Part shown: positions 1 to 10,633 of the stretch, piece by piece
How the letters are laid out: each line of letters opens with the position of its first letter
Position numbering within the stretch: the stretch's first letter is position 1
Assembly: GCA_007135755.1 (NCBI GenBank)
Contig: SLIG01000018.1
Location: 1-44,422, forward strand
Origin: Cyanobium sp.
GTDB taxonomy: Bacteria; Cyanobacteriota; Cyanobacteriia; PCC-6307; Cyanobiaceae
DNA length: 44,422 nucleotides
Direction: 5' to 3'
Notes under the pieces: generated by a model
Seen by the model: the letters and a program-made list of their open reading frames with translations, nothing else
Databases searched by the model: none
What the model was told of the DNA's origin: nothing
Program-made: the position numbers and the translations under genes

Positions 1-276
1 CAGGATCGGCACCACGTCGGCCAGCAGGGCCCAGGGGGTGGCCAGGGTGTGAAACAGGGTGCTGCCCACGCCGATGGCCGCTGCCAGGGCGGCCAGGCCG
101 GCGAGGCCTGGATCACCGCCCAGCCCCAGCCGCCGGGCCCGGGCCTGGATCCACCAGGCCGCGAGCAGAAAAGCCGCGTTGGTCACCGCATTCACCGGTT
201 CGGCCAGCAGGCCGGGGCCCAGGCGTTCGCAGTAGTGGTTGAGGGTGGTCATCGGTTCAGTCATCGGCTCAGTCAT
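1..276 (-). CDS. Ceramidase-domain-like small membrane protein (N-terminal part; 3' end runs off the window)
   Basis: Minus-strand frame from ATG at 276 (alternatives 264, 252) is open to the window edge: MTEPMTEPMTTLNHYCERLGPGLLAEPVNAVTNAAFLLAAWWIQ...AAAIGVGSTLFHTLATPWALLADVVPIL; GSTLFHT..W..L.D..PI pattern resembles the alkaline ceramidase family. Confidence 0.65.
   Translation of the reverse strand, partial: MTEPMTEPMTTLNHYCERLGPGLLAEPVNAVTNAAFLLAAWWIQARARRLGLGGDPGLAGLAALAAAIGVGSTLFHTLATPWALLADVVPIL
253..276. repeat. 12-bp tandem duplication (1 mismatch) containing alternative start codons
   Basis: cggttcagtcat|cggctcagtcat; encodes MTEP|MTEP on the minus strand. Confidence 0.9.
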
Positions 277-3200
277 CCGCGTCGCCGAGGGCCACCAGGT
301 CCCGGAGCTGACCCATGTCCAGCCCCCCCAGCCACTCCTCGCCGGAGCCCACGATGTCCTCGGCCAGCCTCGACTTCTCGCGGATCATGCGGTCGATCCG
401 CTCCTCCACCGAACTGCTGGTGATGAACTTGTGCACGAGCACCCGGTTCTGCTGGCCGATGCGGTAGGCCCGGTCGGTGGCCTGGTTCTCCACCGCCGGA
501 TTCCACCAGCGGTCGATGTGGAACACGTGGCTGGCGCGGGTGAGGTTGAGGCCCACACCGCCGGCCTTGAGCGAGAGCAGGAACAGCTGCGGGCCGCGGG
601 GATCCTCCTGGAAGCGGTCCACCATCGCCTGGCGCTCGCTCTTGCTGGTGTTGCCGTAGAGGAAGGGCACCTCCTGGCGCCAGCGGCGCTGCAGGTGGGC
701 CTTGAGCAGGTGGCCCCACTCGGCGAACTGGGTGAACAGCAGGGCGCGATCGCCCGCCTCGATCACCTCCTCGAGGATCTCCTCCAGGCGCTGGAGCTTG
801 GCGCTGCGGGCGGCGAACTCGCCGCTGCCGTTGCCGGCCAGGACGGCATCGCTGGATTCGCCCAGGGCCAGGGCCGGGTGGTTGCACACCTGCTTGAGCT
901 TGGTGAGCAGGGCGAGCACCTGGCCGTGCTTCTGGCCCAGGGGCGCGCGGGCGATGGTGTCCAGGCTCTCCTCCACGGTGCGGGTGTAGAGCTTGCGCTG
1001 CTCGGCGCTGAGGCCCACCCACTCCTGCAGTTCCACCTTTTCGGGCAGGTCGGAGATGATCGATTTGTCGGTCTTCAGCCGGCGCAGGATGAAGGGGCCC
1101 ACGCGGGCCTTGAGATCGCGCAGCGAGGCCATGTCGCCATAGCGCTCGATCGGCAGCCGGTAGCGCTGGTGGAAGAAGGCCTCATCGCCGAGCACCATCG
1201 GATTGAGGAAGTCCATCAGGGCCCACAGCTCGCCCACCCGGTTCTCCACCGGCGTGCCCGTGAGCGCGATCCGGAAGCGGCTGCCGCGGCTGGCTCTCGA
1301 GCCCCTGCCGCCGCCGTTGCCCGCCCGTGCCAGGTCGCGGGCCGCCATCGACTGTTTGGCCTGGGGGTTCTTGATCGCCTGGGCCTCGTCGATCACCAGC
1401 CCCTGCCAGTCGATGCTCTCCAGCAGCTCGCTGTCGCGCTGCAGCAGGCCGTAGCTGGTGAGCACCAGATCCACCCCCTTGAGGGCCTTTTTGAGCGCAG
1501 CCTCGCTGGCGGCGCGCCGAGGCCCGTAGTGCTCGCGCACCCCCAGCTCGGGGGTGAACGCGGCCGCCTCCCGCTTCCAGTTGGTGAGCACCGAGGTGGG
1601 GGCCACCAGCAGCACCGGTCGCTTCAGTTCCTCCTCCGCCTTGAGGTGCTGCAGGAAGGCCAGCAGCTGGATCGTCTTGCCCAGGCCCATGTCGTCGGCC
1701 AGGCAGGCGCCCTGATCAAAGCGGTGCAGGAAGGCCAGCCAGCCCAGACCCCGCTCCTGATAGGGCCGCAGCTGGCCGGCGAAGCCGGGCGGGGCCGGCA
1801 GGGGATCGGGGGCCTTCTGCTGGTGGTATTGCTCCAGCACCGCCTGCAGCCGCGGGCCAGCGGTGAAGGCGTGCACCGGCAGGCGGTGGAAGGTGTCGCC
1901 CTCGCTGGCGGTGAGCCGCAGGGCGTCGTCGAGGCTGAGGCCGGGGTCGGCGGCGCAGAAGCGCTCGGCGTTGCGCAGGTCGCTGGGGCGCAGCTCGATC
2001 CACACCCCCCGGTGCTGCACCAGCGGGCTGCGCTTGGTCTGCAGCCGCTCCAGCTCGCGCAGGTTGAGGGTGACGCCGCCGATCATGAACTCCCAGCTCC
2101 ACACCAGGCTTTCGCCGAGGGTGAACCCGCGCGAGCGCTCCGGCAGCTCGGCCGTGACCGCCAGTCCCAGCCGGCTGGCCAGCCCGCCCGAGAGGCTGCC
2201 GGGCAGCACCACCCCCACGCCCACGTCCCGCAGCTGGGCGGCGGCGGTGCGCACCAGCACGAAGGCCTCGGCGGGGGTGAGCTGCATGCCCTCGGGGGTG
2301 GCCGAATCCAGGCCCCGCTCGATCGGCTCGAACACGCCCAGGGCCCGGCCCAGCCCCTCCAGCAGCAGTTCGCTGGGCTGGGGCACGGCTACCTCCCCGA
2401 GCTGGAGGGTGCGGTCGCCCGCATCCCAGGCCGCCGCCGCCGGCAGCCGCAGGCTGGGGTCGGCCTCCGCCTGCAGGCTGAAGCTGAGCTCCCAGAGCTC
2501 CTCCCCCTCGGGGGGGGTGAACAGCTCCAGGCAGGCCCGGGCCGGGGCCACCCGCCCCGCCACCGCCTCGCGCCAGTGGTGGGTGGCGATGGTGAGGCGC
2601 TCCAGCTCCTCCTCATCGAGCCGCAGGCTGCCGTCGCCCCTGCCCAGGCCCTTCTGCCAGGCCAGGAGCAGGGGGTCGAGACCCTCCGGCGCGCACTGAA
2701 ATCCGGAACGCAGCTGGCCGTCGAGCAGGGCCGCCAGCAGGCTGGCCACCCGCAGCCGACCACTGCCGGGCCGACGGCAGGCCAGGGCCGGGTCGCCCTC
2801 CAGACCGGCTGCCAGCGCGCAGGTGGCCACCTGGGGGATGCCCACGGCCAGCTCCTCCAGCCGCCGGCGGTCGCCCTCGCGGTTGAGCAGGGGCTGCCAG
2901 CGGGCCCGGCCGTCTTCGATCATCGGCAGCCAGCGGCCGCGGGCGGTCAGGCTCAGGGCCCAGCGCTGCAGATGGCTCCACCAGCGCAGCTCATCGGCCA
3001 TCTCCGGGTGACCGGCGGCCAGTGGCAGGCCGCTGAGCCAGTCGGCGGCCCCGGCCGGATCCAGGGCCCAGCCCTCCACCTGCCAGGGCCACCACTGCAG
3101 CTGTTTGGGGATCGGCTCGCCTGCCTGCAGGGGCAGACCGCTCCAGGGGCCGCCGCTGCGCCGTCCCCGGCCGGCCTGGCTGCGGCTGGGGAGGGTGAGG

Positions 3201-3409
3201 GTGGCGCGGGCCGGCCGCAGGGCCTCACTCCAGAGTTCGTTGTCGTCCAGCCAGTCGGCCACCTCGTCGGCGCTCAGGGCCAGGGGATGGGCCGGCGCCT
3301 CCCGCTCCGGTTCCACCGGACTGGCCACGCGCCAGGTGTCACCCCACAGGAACAGCCGGCCCCCGGGGCCGTCGGGGGGAAACAGCCAGGTGGCGTGCAG
3401 CAGGCTCAT
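269..3409 (-). CDS. SNF2-family DEAD/DEAH helicase
   Basis: 1046 aa ORF; motifs LADDMGLGKTIQLLAF, VIDEAQAIKNP, LTGTPVENRVGELWALMDFLNP, LLSLKAGGVGLNLTRASHVFHIDRWWNPAVENQATDRAYRIGQ. Confidence 0.95.
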   Translation of the reverse strand: MSLLHATWLFPPDGPGGRLFLWGDTWRVASPVEPEREAPAHPLALSADEVADWLDDNELWSEALRPARATLTLPSRSQAGRGRRSGGPWSGLPLQAGEPIPKQLQWWPWQVEGWALDPAGAADWLSGLPLAAGHPEMADELRWWSHLQRWALSLTARGRWLPMIEDGRARWQPLLNREGDRRRLEELAVGIPQVATCALAAGLEGDPALACRRPGSGRLRVASLLAALLDGQLRSGFQCAPEGLDPLLLAWQKGLGRGDGSLRLDEEELERLTIATHHWREAVAGRVAPARACLELFTPPEGEELWELSFSLQAEADPSLRLPAAAAWDAGDRTLQLGEVAVPQPSELLLEGLGRALGVFEPIERGLDSATPEGMQLTPAEAFVLVRTAAAQLRDVGVGVVLPGSLSGGLASRLGLAVTAELPERSRGFTLGESLVWSWEFMIGGVTLNLRELERLQTKRSPLVQHRGVWIELRPSDLRNAERFCAADPGLSLDDALRLTASEGDTFHRLPVHAFTAGPRLQAVLEQYHQQKAPDPLPAPPGFAGQLRPYQERGLGWLAFLHRFDQGACLADDMGLGKTIQLLAFLQHLKAEEELKRPVLLVAPTSVLTNWKREAAAFTPELGVREHYGPRRAASEAALKKALKGVDLVLTSYGLLQRDSELLESIDWQGLVIDEAQAIKNPQAKQSMAARDLARAGNGGGRGSRASRGSRFRIALTGTPVENRVGELWALMDFLNPMVLGDEAFFHQRYRLPIERYGDMASLRDLKARVGPFILRRLKTDKSIISDLPEKVELQEWVGLSAEQRKLYTRTVEESLDTIARAPLGQKHGQVLALLTKLKQVCNHPALALGESSDAVLAGNGSGEFAARSAKLQRLEEILEEVIEAGDRALLFTQFAEWGHLLKAHLQRRWRQEVPFLYGNTSKSERQAMVDRFQEDPRGPQLFLLSLKAGGVGLNLTRASHVFHIDRWWNPAVENQATDRAYRIGQQNRVLVHKFITSSSVEERIDRMIREKSRLAEDIVGSGEEWLGGLDMGQLRDLVALGDADD

Positions 3410-3419
3410 CCCAGGGTGT

Positions 3420-3920
3420 TCAGGGCCGGTGGGTGGAGGCCTGGGCGCCGGCGGCAGGGCCGGCGGTGCGCGAGGGCAGGACGCGTTGGGCGACCAGGCG
3501 GGCTCCGTGCAGCACCAGGGCGGCGCCGACCAGCGGCAACCAGGTGCGAATCAGCTCCATCATCACAGTCGGCGCGACCGCCATCACGGCGGTCGCCAGC
3601 GGGCTGTGGGCCGGCCAGTCGGCGAGGGCCGGTAGGCCCAGGCTGTGGATGCCGCACACCGCCCCCACCAGGCCCGCCTGCAGGTGGCTGTCGTCGGGAT
3701 CCACCCGCTGCAGGTGGAAGGCCAGCAGGCCGTAGAGCAGGCCGCAGCCGCCGGCGCGCAGGGCGGCCTCCAGCCCCAGCGGCAGGCCGAGCAGCAGGGC
3801 GGCGACGCCGGCCCCCAGCGCCCAGGCGATCGAGCGCAGGCGCAGCTGCTGGCGGGATGGCGCGGTGGCGGCCTGGCTCACGGTGACGCCCGAGGGGGCA
3901 GGGCCTCTGGGGGCGATCAT
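3420..3920 (-). CDS. Conserved hypothetical membrane protein
   Basis: ORF 3420..3995; likely start MIAPRGPAPSG (3920) or MADRQG (3941); several hydrophobic segments; just upstream of and co-oriented with the SNF2 gene. Confidence 0.55.
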   Translation of the reverse strand: MIAPRGPAPSGVTVSQAATAPSRQQLRLRSIAWALGAGVAALLLGLPLGLEAALRAGGCGLLYGLLAFHLQRVDPDDSHLQAGLVGAVCGIHSLGLPALADWPAHSPLATAVMAVAPTVMMELIRTWLPLVGAALVLHGARLVAQRVLPSRTAGPAAGAQASTHRP

Positions 3921-3939
3921 GCTCCCCTGCCGGTCTGCC

Positions 3940-5013
3940 ATGCCGCCCCAGCGCACCCTCCACCTCCACGCCGGCCCCCACAAAACCGCCAGCACCTATC
4001 TGCAGGCCCGCCTGCAGGCCAACCGCCGGGCTCTGGAGCGGCTGGGTCTGCGCTACCCCACCCCCTGGCGCGAACACTCCCACCGCCATCTGGCCCGGGC
4101 CCTGCGGGCCGGCCGGCGGGAGGCGCTCGATCAGCTGCTGCGGCGCCAGGGGCGCTGGAGCGGCGACCTGCTGCTCAGCGCCGAGCACTTCGTGCCCCTG
4201 CTGGAGCGGCCCGAGGCCATCGCGCAGCTGCGCCAGGCCGCCGCCGCCCACGGCTACCGGTTGCACGTGATCAGCGTGGTGCGGCCCCAGGAGGAGCTGC
4301 TCAACTCCTTTTACGCCCACGCCCTGGGCCGGCTCTACGGCAGCCCGGGCTTCCGGGCCTACGTGCGCGCCCAGCTGGCGGGACGGCGGGTGAGCGGTGC
4401 CGGCCGGCGCCGCTGGATCCACATGGCCCCCCTGGCGCTGGATTTCGAGCGGCGCTTTGCTCCCCTGCTGGCCGCCGACGGTGTGCGGGGCTCGTTCCTG
4501 CCCTTCCGCCCGCGCCAGGGGGACCTGTTCGAGCAGCTGATGGCGACCCTGGAGCTGCCCGCGGGCCCCTGGCGGCCGGCGCCGCCGGACCAGGCCAATG
4601 AGCAGCTCGGCCGCCGCGGGCTGGGGGTGGCCCTTCTGCTCAATCAGCGCCTCGATGGCCTGCCCCTGCGCCGCAACCGCCTGATCGCTGAGCACGGTCT
4701 CAACCGGCTGGTGGAGCGGCTGCGGGCGCGGGCCCGGCAGCGCGGCTGGGTGCAGGAGCGCTTCAGCGGCTGGGAGGCCGGGCTGCTGGAGCGGGTGCGC
4801 CAGCGCTACGGCGCCGCCAATGGGCGCTTCGCCGCCCGGGTGTGGGGGCAGCCCTGGAACGCCTGCTTCGCCGCCCCCGGTCCGGCCGACGCAGAGGCCA
4901 GCCCAGGCGTCCCCGCCCCGGCGGGGCTGGTGCTGGATGGCGAGGTGGAGCGGGAGGCCGAGCAGCTGTTCAAGGGCTATCGGCGACGGTTGCTGGCGGC
5001 GTCATCCCAATAA
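3940..5013 (+). CDS. Sulfotransferase-like protein
   Basis: MPPQRTLHLHAGPHKTASTYLQARL: N-terminal HxGPHKTxSTYLQ resembles the PAPS 5'-phosphosulfate-binding loop of sulfotransferase-like proteins; start set at ATG 3940 inside ORF 3865..5013. Confidence 0.65.
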   Translation: MPPQRTLHLHAGPHKTASTYLQARLQANRRALERLGLRYPTPWREHSHRHLARALRAGRREALDQLLRRQGRWSGDLLLSAEHFVPLLERPEAIAQLRQAAAAHGYRLHVISVVRPQEELLNSFYAHALGRLYGSPGFRAYVRAQLAGRRVSGAGRRRWIHMAPLALDFERRFAPLLAADGVRGSFLPFRPRQGDLFEQLMATLELPAGPWRPAPPDQANEQLGRRGLGVALLLNQRLDGLPLRRNRLIAEHGLNRLVERLRARARQRGWVQERFSGWEAGLLERVRQRYGAANGRFAARVWGQPWNACFAAPGPADAEASPGVPAPAGLVLDGEVEREAEQLFKGYRRRLLAASSQ

Positions 5014-5037
5014 TCTGTAGGCCCTGCTGGGGTCCCG

Positions 5038-7764
5038 ATGCGGCTCTTCTCGCGGTGGCCGGAACAGCAGGCCCACCTGCTGCGCTGGGTGCTGCTGCTG
5101 GGCTGGCTGGCCCTGATCGCCTCGTTGCTGAGTCCGCAGCTGAGTCCGCAGCTGGGTCTGCTGCTGAGCGGCCGGGCCCTGCGTCCGCCGCTCTGCCCCG
5201 AGGGCTTGGACTGCCACGGTCACGGGGGCAACCAGCTGTTCTGGGGCACCGTGGTGCCCAGCGGACTCCTCATCCTGGCGGCAGGCAGCCATGAGTTGTG
5301 GCGCAGGATCTGTCCGCTGTCCTTCGCCTCCCAGCTGTTCCGGGCCCTCGATCGTCAGCGCCGGGTGCCGGGCAGGAACGGGCGGCCCCAGGTGGCCAAG
5401 GTGGAGGCCGACTCCTGGCTTGGCCGCCATCACCTGACCCTTCAGTGGAGCCTGCTGATCGCGGGACTGTGCCTGCGGTTGCTGGCGGTGAACAGCAGTC
5501 CGCTGGGGCTGGGGCTGCTGCTGCTGCTGACCGTGGTGGCCGCGATCACCGTTGGCTGGGCCTACGCCGGCAAGGCCTGGTGCCAGTACGTCTGCCCGAT
5601 GGGAGCGGTCCAGCAGGTGGTCACCGGTCCCCGCGGGCCGTTGGCTGCGGCCGCCCACCTCGATTCCAGCCGCATCACCCAGTCGATGTGCCGCACCGTG
5701 GCCGATGACGGCCATGAGCGCTCCGCCTGCGTGGCCTGCCAGTCCCCCTGCCTCGACATCGACTCCGAGCGCACCTACTGGATGGGCCTGGAAGGCAAGC
5801 GGGGGCTGCGCTGGGCCTGGCTGTCCTATCCGGGGCTGGTGCTGGCGTTTTTTCTGCTCACCCGCCAGCAGGGGCCGGACGCAATCGAGATGCTGCGCAG
5901 CGGGCTGTGGGCCTTCGATGCCGATCTGCCCGCCCGCGCGCTCGACTTCTGGCCCCGTGCCGATGCGACCTGGGGCGTGCCGCGGCTGCTGGCCATTCCG
6001 GCGCTGCTGAGCGCCGCCGGTGCCGCCAGCGTGGCGCTGTTCAGCGGCGTGGAGACGGCGCTCCAGGCCAGACTGGCGGTGGATCACAGCGAGGAGCGGG
6101 CCCGGGCCATGGCCCGCTCCCGCAGCCGGCTGCTGGCCACCTTCCTGGCGGTGAACCTGTTCTTCTGGTTTGCCGATCCCAGCCTGGGCATCGCGGCGGG
6201 CAAGGTTGGCCAGCTGATCCGATCCCTGGTGCTGATCGCCAGTGCCATCTGGCTCTACCGGGGCTGGCCCCGCGACGCGGAGGTCTACCGCCGTGAGAGC
6301 ACCAGTGCCAGCCTGCGCTCCCAGCTCAGGAAGCGCTTCCCTGAGCTGGAGTCGTATCTCGATGGCCGCACGCTCGAGGAGCTCACGCCCGGCGAGGTGT
6401 TCACCCTGGCCAAGGCCTTGCCGGCCCAGCTCGCTGCCACCGGCCAGGCGCTCTATCGCGATGTGCTGGCCGATCTGTTCCGCAGCGGCCGCCTGGAGCG
6501 GGCCACCAGTGCGCTGCAGCTTGAGGAGCTGCGTGTCTCCCTGGGCCTGGAGGAGGCCGACCACCACGCCGCCATCCGCGAACTCGCCCTCCAGGACCCT
6601 CAGCTGCTGGAGCTCGATGCCCGCCAGCGGGCCAGCCGCAACCTGCGGGAGGACGCCGCGGCCGAGGCGATCCACGACCTGCTCCACCTGGCCGGCCAGC
6701 ATGACCTGAGGCCTGGCGTGCTCGATGCCTCCCAGGCCCGGCGGCTGGAGATGATCCGCCAGGACTCGGGCCTGGAGGACGAGGCCTGGCAGGCCCTGCT
6801 GCTGCGCTTCGGCCCCCGCTCGGCCTTCGCACGCCAGCGGCTCGAGGCCGGTCTCGAGCACCTGCGCGCCGAGCTGGCCCGCCGGGCCGCGCTGGCGGCC
6901 GTGGCTGAAGACGACGGCTTGCTTCGGCCCCTGCTGCCGGTGATCGACCTGCGCATCGTCGGCCGTCTGCTGCCCCTGCTGCCGCTGCTGGCCGAGTTCT
7001 CGGCCGACGATCCCCTGCTGCAGCAGTTCGCCGCCCTGCAGGTTCAGTTGCCCCCTGGGGTGACCGGTGAGGTGTTGCGCCGCGACCTTGCCCTGCTCCC
7101 CCATCCCGAGCTCCAGACCCCCCTGCCCCTGGGCCCCCTGCCGGATGCCTGGAGTGTGTTGGAGGACCTCTGGAGCGACCCGGACCCCGAGAACGCCTTC
7201 TGGGTGCTCTGGCTCCTTGACCGGCGAGACCCGGCCCGCGCGGCCCGCCTGCGGCGCACGCCCCGCACCGACCTGCCCAGCTCGGCCCATCTCGACGCGC
7301 TCCTGGCCGGCCAGCCGCCGGCCGAAGCGGAGCTGCTGCCCCTGCTGGTGCAGGTGCCGCTGCTGGCCGAGTTGTCGCCGTCGGCCCTGTTCAACGTGGC
7401 GGCCTGGGGCCAGCTGCGCGCCTGGCCGGCCGGGGCCACGATCCTGCGGGCCGGCGACGAGGCCACCTGGATGGCGATCCTGCTGCAGGGCTGGGCCCTG
7501 GTCAGCGGCGACGACTGGCAGGCGAAGGTGTCGGCGGGGGAGACCCTGGGTGAGATGGCCCTGCTCAGCGGCCGCGCCCGGGGTTCGGCCGTCACCGCAG
7601 GGGGCCCCGTGCGGGCGCTGGTGTTCGAGGCCGCCGCTTTCGAGCAGCTGCTGCACCAGTCCTCGGGCTTCGCCCGCAGCCTGCTGCGCCAGCAGACCCG
7701 TCGCATCGAGGGGTTCCAGGGGGAGCCGCCCGCCGGGCCGGTGTCGAACCCGGCAGGCCGCTGA
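5038..7764 (+). CDS. Polytopic 4Fe-4S binding protein (NapH/NosR/CcoG-like) with C-terminal cyclic-nucleotide-binding domain
   Basis: 908 aa; TM segments, WCQYVCPMGAVQQ and CVACQSPCLDID cysteine clusters; C-terminus GDEATWMAILLQGWALVSG...AGETLGEMALLSGRARGSAV resembles a cNMP-binding phosphate cassette. Confidence 0.8.
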   Translation: MRLFSRWPEQQAHLLRWVLLLGWLALIASLLSPQLSPQLGLLLSGRALRPPLCPEGLDCHGHGGNQLFWGTVVPSGLLILAAGSHELWRRICPLSFASQLFRALDRQRRVPGRNGRPQVAKVEADSWLGRHHLTLQWSLLIAGLCLRLLAVNSSPLGLGLLLLLTVVAAITVGWAYAGKAWCQYVCPMGAVQQVVTGPRGPLAAAAHLDSSRITQSMCRTVADDGHERSACVACQSPCLDIDSERTYWMGLEGKRGLRWAWLSYPGLVLAFFLLTRQQGPDAIEMLRSGLWAFDADLPARALDFWPRADATWGVPRLLAIPALLSAAGAASVALFSGVETALQARLAVDHSEERARAMARSRSRLLATFLAVNLFFWFADPSLGIAAGKVGQLIRSLVLIASAIWLYRGWPRDAEVYRRESTSASLRSQLRKRFPELESYLDGRTLEELTPGEVFTLAKALPAQLAATGQALYRDVLADLFRSGRLERATSALQLEELRVSLGLEEADHHAAIRELALQDPQLLELDARQRASRNLREDAAAEAIHDLLHLAGQHDLRPGVLDASQARRLEMIRQDSGLEDEAWQALLLRFGPRSAFARQRLEAGLEHLRAELARRAALAAVAEDDGLLRPLLPVIDLRIVGRLLPLLPLLAEFSADDPLLQQFAALQVQLPPGVTGEVLRRDLALLPHPELQTPLPLGPLPDAWSVLEDLWSDPDPENAFWVLWLLDRRDPARAARLRRTPRTDLPSSAHLDALLAGQPPAEAELLPLLVQVPLLAELSPSALFNVAAWGQLRAWPAGATILRAGDEATWMAILLQGWALVSGDDWQAKVSAGETLGEMALLSGRARGSAVTAGGPVRALVFEAAAFEQLLHQSSGFARSLLRQQTRRIEGFQGEPPAGPVSNPAGR

Positions 7765-7800
7765 GCGAACATGCCCCTCCAGGGCTTGAACATCCGCGCC

Positions 7801-10536
7801 ATGGCCGCCGCCACCCCCCGCACCGGTCGCTCCCAGGCCGCCCGCCCCCGCAGCGGCGCCGAGATCCGCGCGGCGTTTCTGGAGTTCTACGAACAGCGGG
7901 GGCACAAGCGCATGGCCAGCGCCTCCCTGGTGCCGGACGACCCCACGGTGCTGCTCACCATTGCCGGCATGCTGCCGTTCAAGCCGGTGTTTCTGGGGCA
8001 GCAGCAGCGGCCGGCGCCCCGGGCCACCAGCAGCCAGAAGTGCATCCGCACCAACGACATCGAGAACGTGGGCCGCACGGCGCGGCACCACACCTTCTTC
8101 GAGATGCTCGGCAATTTTTCGTTTGGCGATTACTTCAAGGAGCAGGCGATCCAGTGGGCCTGGGAACTGTCCACCGAGGTGTTCGGGCTTTCATCGAAGA
8201 ACCTCGTGGTGAGCGTGTTCCGCGACGACGACGAGGCCGAAGCGATCTGGCGCGAGCTGGTGGGCGTGAATCCCAAGCGGATCATCCGCATGGATGAGGC
8301 CGACAACTTCTGGGCCTCGGGCCCCACCGGCCCCTGCGGCCCCTGCTCGGAGATCTATTACGACTTCAGGCCCGAACTGGGCGACGACGGCATCGACCTG
8401 GAGGACGACAGCCGCTTCATCGAGTTCTACAACCTGGTGTTCATGCAGTACAACCGCGACGCCCAGGGCACCCTCACGCCGCTGGCCAACCGCAACATCG
8501 ACACCGGCATGGGCCTCGAGCGCATGGCCCAGATCCTGCAGGGCGTGCCGAACAACTACGAAACGGATCTGATTTATCCGTTGATTGAAACGGCGGCGGC
8601 TCTGGCTGGGGTGGACTACCGCGCCCTCGATGCGAAGGGCCAGACGAGCCTGAAGGTGATCGGCGACCACGCCCGCGCCATCACCCAGCTGATCGGCGAC
8701 GGCGTCACCGCCAGCAATCTCGGCCGCGGCTACATCCTGCGCCGGCTGCTGCGCCGGGTGGTGCGCCACGGCCGTCTGCTGGGCATCGACAAGCCCTTCC
8801 TGAGCGCGATGGGCGAGGCCTCGATCGCGTTGATGCAGGAGGCCTATCCGCAGCTGGTGGAGCGCCGGGAGCTGATCCTGGCCGAGCTGGCGCGCGAAGA
8901 GACCCGCTTCCTGGAAACCCTTGAGCGCGGCGAGACGCTGCTGGCCAACATCTTGGCGAACAAGCCCCGGCTGATCAGCGGCGCGCAGGCCTTCGAGCTC
9001 TACGACACCTATGGCTTCCCCCTGGAGCTCACCGAGGAGATCGCCGAGGAGCATGGGCTCACGGTGGACACCGCCGGCTTCGAGGCGGCGATGGAAGAGC
9101 AGCGCCAGCGGGCCAAGGCCGCGGCGGTGAGCATCGACCTCACCCTTCAGGAGGCGATCGATCAGGTGGCCGCCACGGCCGAGGCCACGGCCTTCAAGGG
9201 CTACGAGGCCCTGGAGCACCCCAGCTGCGTGCTGGCGTTGGTGGTGAACGGTGAGCCGGCCACCCAGGCCAGCGCCGGCGACAGCGTGCAGCTGGTGCTC
9301 GATTCCACCCCCTTCTACGGCGAGGGCGGCGGCCAGGTGGGCGACCGGGGTGTGCTGCTGGGGGGCGGCGACCAGACCAGCGTGGATGCGGGGGTGATCG
9401 TGAGCATCGAGGGGGTGTCGCGGAACCGCTCGGTGTTCGTGCACAGCGGCCAGATCGAGCGCGGCAGCGTGACGGTGGGCGACCTGCTCACCGCCCGGGT
9501 CGATGCCAGCTGCCGCCGCCGTGCCCAGGCCAATCACACGGCCACCCACCTGCTGCAGGCGGCGCTCAAGCAGGTGGTGGATCCGGGCATCGGCCAGGCC
9601 GGCTCGCTGGTGGACTTCGACCGCCTGCGCTTCGACTTCCACTGCTCCCGCGCCGTGACCCCCGCCGAGCTCGAGCAGATCGAGGCCCTGATCAACGGCT
9701 GGATCAGCGAGGCCCACGGCCTGGTGGTGCAGGAGATGGCGATCGAGGCCGCCAAGGCTGCCGGCGCCCTGGCGATGTTCGGCGAGAAGTACGCCGACGT
9801 GGTGCGGGTGGTGGACGTTCCCGGCGTGTCGATGGAGCTCTGCGGCGGCACCCACGTGGCCAACACCGCCGAGATCGGCGTGTTCAAGATCGTGAGCGAG
9901 AGCGGCGTGGCCGCCGGCATCCGCCGCATCGAGGCGGTGGCCGGCCCGGCGGTGCTGGCCTACCTCAAGGAGCGCGAGGCGGTGGTGAAGCCCCTGGCCG
10001 AGCGCTTCAAGGCCCAGCCCGGCGAGATCGTGGAGCGGGTGGCCCAGCTGGCCGATGAGCTCAAGGCCACCCAGAAGGCCCTGGCGGCCGCCCGCAGCGA
10101 GCTGGCGGCGGCCAAGGCCTCAGCGCTGGCGGCCCAGGCGGAAGCGGTGGGGGCTGCTGCCGATGGGGCGCCCTTCCAGCTGCTGGTGGCCCGCCTCGAT
10201 GGCGTGGATGGGGCCGGCCTGCAGGGGGCGGCCCAGGGCCTGGCCGACCAGCTCGGCGAGGGGGCGGCGGTGGTGCTGGGCGGGCTGCCCGATCCGGTCG
10301 ACCTGGGCAAGGTGATTCTGGTGGCGGCCTTTGGCAAGGCGGTGATCGCCGCTGGGCCCAAGGCCGGTGCCTTCATCGGCGGCGTGGCCAAGGCCTGCGG
10401 CGGCGGCGGCGGCGGCCGCCCCAACCTGGCCCAGGCCGGCGGCCGCGATGGCGGCGCCCTGGATGGGGCGCTGGAGCAGGCGCGCGAGCAGTTGCACACC
10501 GCCCTCTCTGGGGCTCCGGGCGCCGGTCAGGGGTAG
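7801..10536 (+). CDS. alaS: Alanyl-tRNA synthetase
   Basis: ORF 7771..10536; [86 protein letters not shown]. Start 7771 or 7801 unresolved. Confidence 0.97.
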   Translation: MAAATPRTGRSQAARPRSGAEIRAAFLEFYEQRGHKRMASASLVPDDPTVLLTIAGMLPFKPVFLGQQQRPAPRATSSQKCIRTNDIENVGRTARHHTFFEMLGNFSFGDYFKEQAIQWAWELSTEVFGLSSKNLVVSVFRDDDEAEAIWRELVGVNPKRIIRMDEADNFWASGPTGPCGPCSEIYYDFRPELGDDGIDLEDDSRFIEFYNLVFMQYNRDAQGTLTPLANRNIDTGMGLERMAQILQGVPNNYETDLIYPLIETAAALAGVDYRALDAKGQTSLKVIGDHARAITQLIGDGVTASNLGRGYILRRLLRRVVRHGRLLGIDKPFLSAMGEASIALMQEAYPQLVERRELILAELAREETRFLETLERGETLLANILANKPRLISGAQAFELYDTYGFPLELTEEIAEEHGLTVDTAGFEAAMEEQRQRAKAAAVSIDLTLQEAIDQVAATAEATAFKGYEALEHPSCVLALVVNGEPATQASAGDSVQLVLDSTPFYGEGGGQVGDRGVLLGGGDQTSVDAGVIVSIEGVSRNRSVFVHSGQIERGSVTVGDLLTARVDASCRRRAQANHTATHLLQAALKQVVDPGIGQAGSLVDFDRLRFDFHCSRAVTPAELEQIEALINGWISEAHGLVVQEMAIEAAKAAGALAMFGEKYADVVRVVDVPGVSMELCGGTHVANTAEIGVFKIVSESGVAAGIRRIEAVAGPAVLAYLKEREAVVKPLAERFKAQPGEIVERVAQLADELKATQKALAAARSELAAAKASALAAQAEAVGAAADGAPFQLLVARLDGVDGAGLQGAAQGLADQLGEGAAVVLGGLPDPVDLGKVILVAAFGKAVIAAGPKAGAFIGGVAKACGGGGGGRPNLAQAGGRDGGALDGALEQAREQLHTALSGAPGAGQG

Positions 10537-10633
10537 TGGCCGCGACAGATCGCTCGTGGGATCGGCGCTGGGATCCTGAGCTGGACCTGGTGTTCGACTT
10601 GCGCTCTCCCTTCCTCTCCAGCAGGCAACTCCC

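Noticed and set aside
239-3886. Long plus-strand ORF (1215 aa) opposite the SNF2 helicase
   Set aside because: Antisense to a well-supported gene; Arg/Gly/Pro/Gln/His-rich translation typical of a GC-rich shadow frame.
5002-8091. Minus-strand 1029 aa ORF opposite the 4Fe-4S/cNMP gene and alaS start
   Set aside because: Shadow ORF: low-complexity QGQ/GLGQ composition and antisense to two recognisable genes.
8191-9855. Minus-strand 554 aa ORF opposite alaS
   Set aside because: Entirely antisense to conserved alaS; composition (LGLG/HQ-rich) typical of third-position GC artefact.
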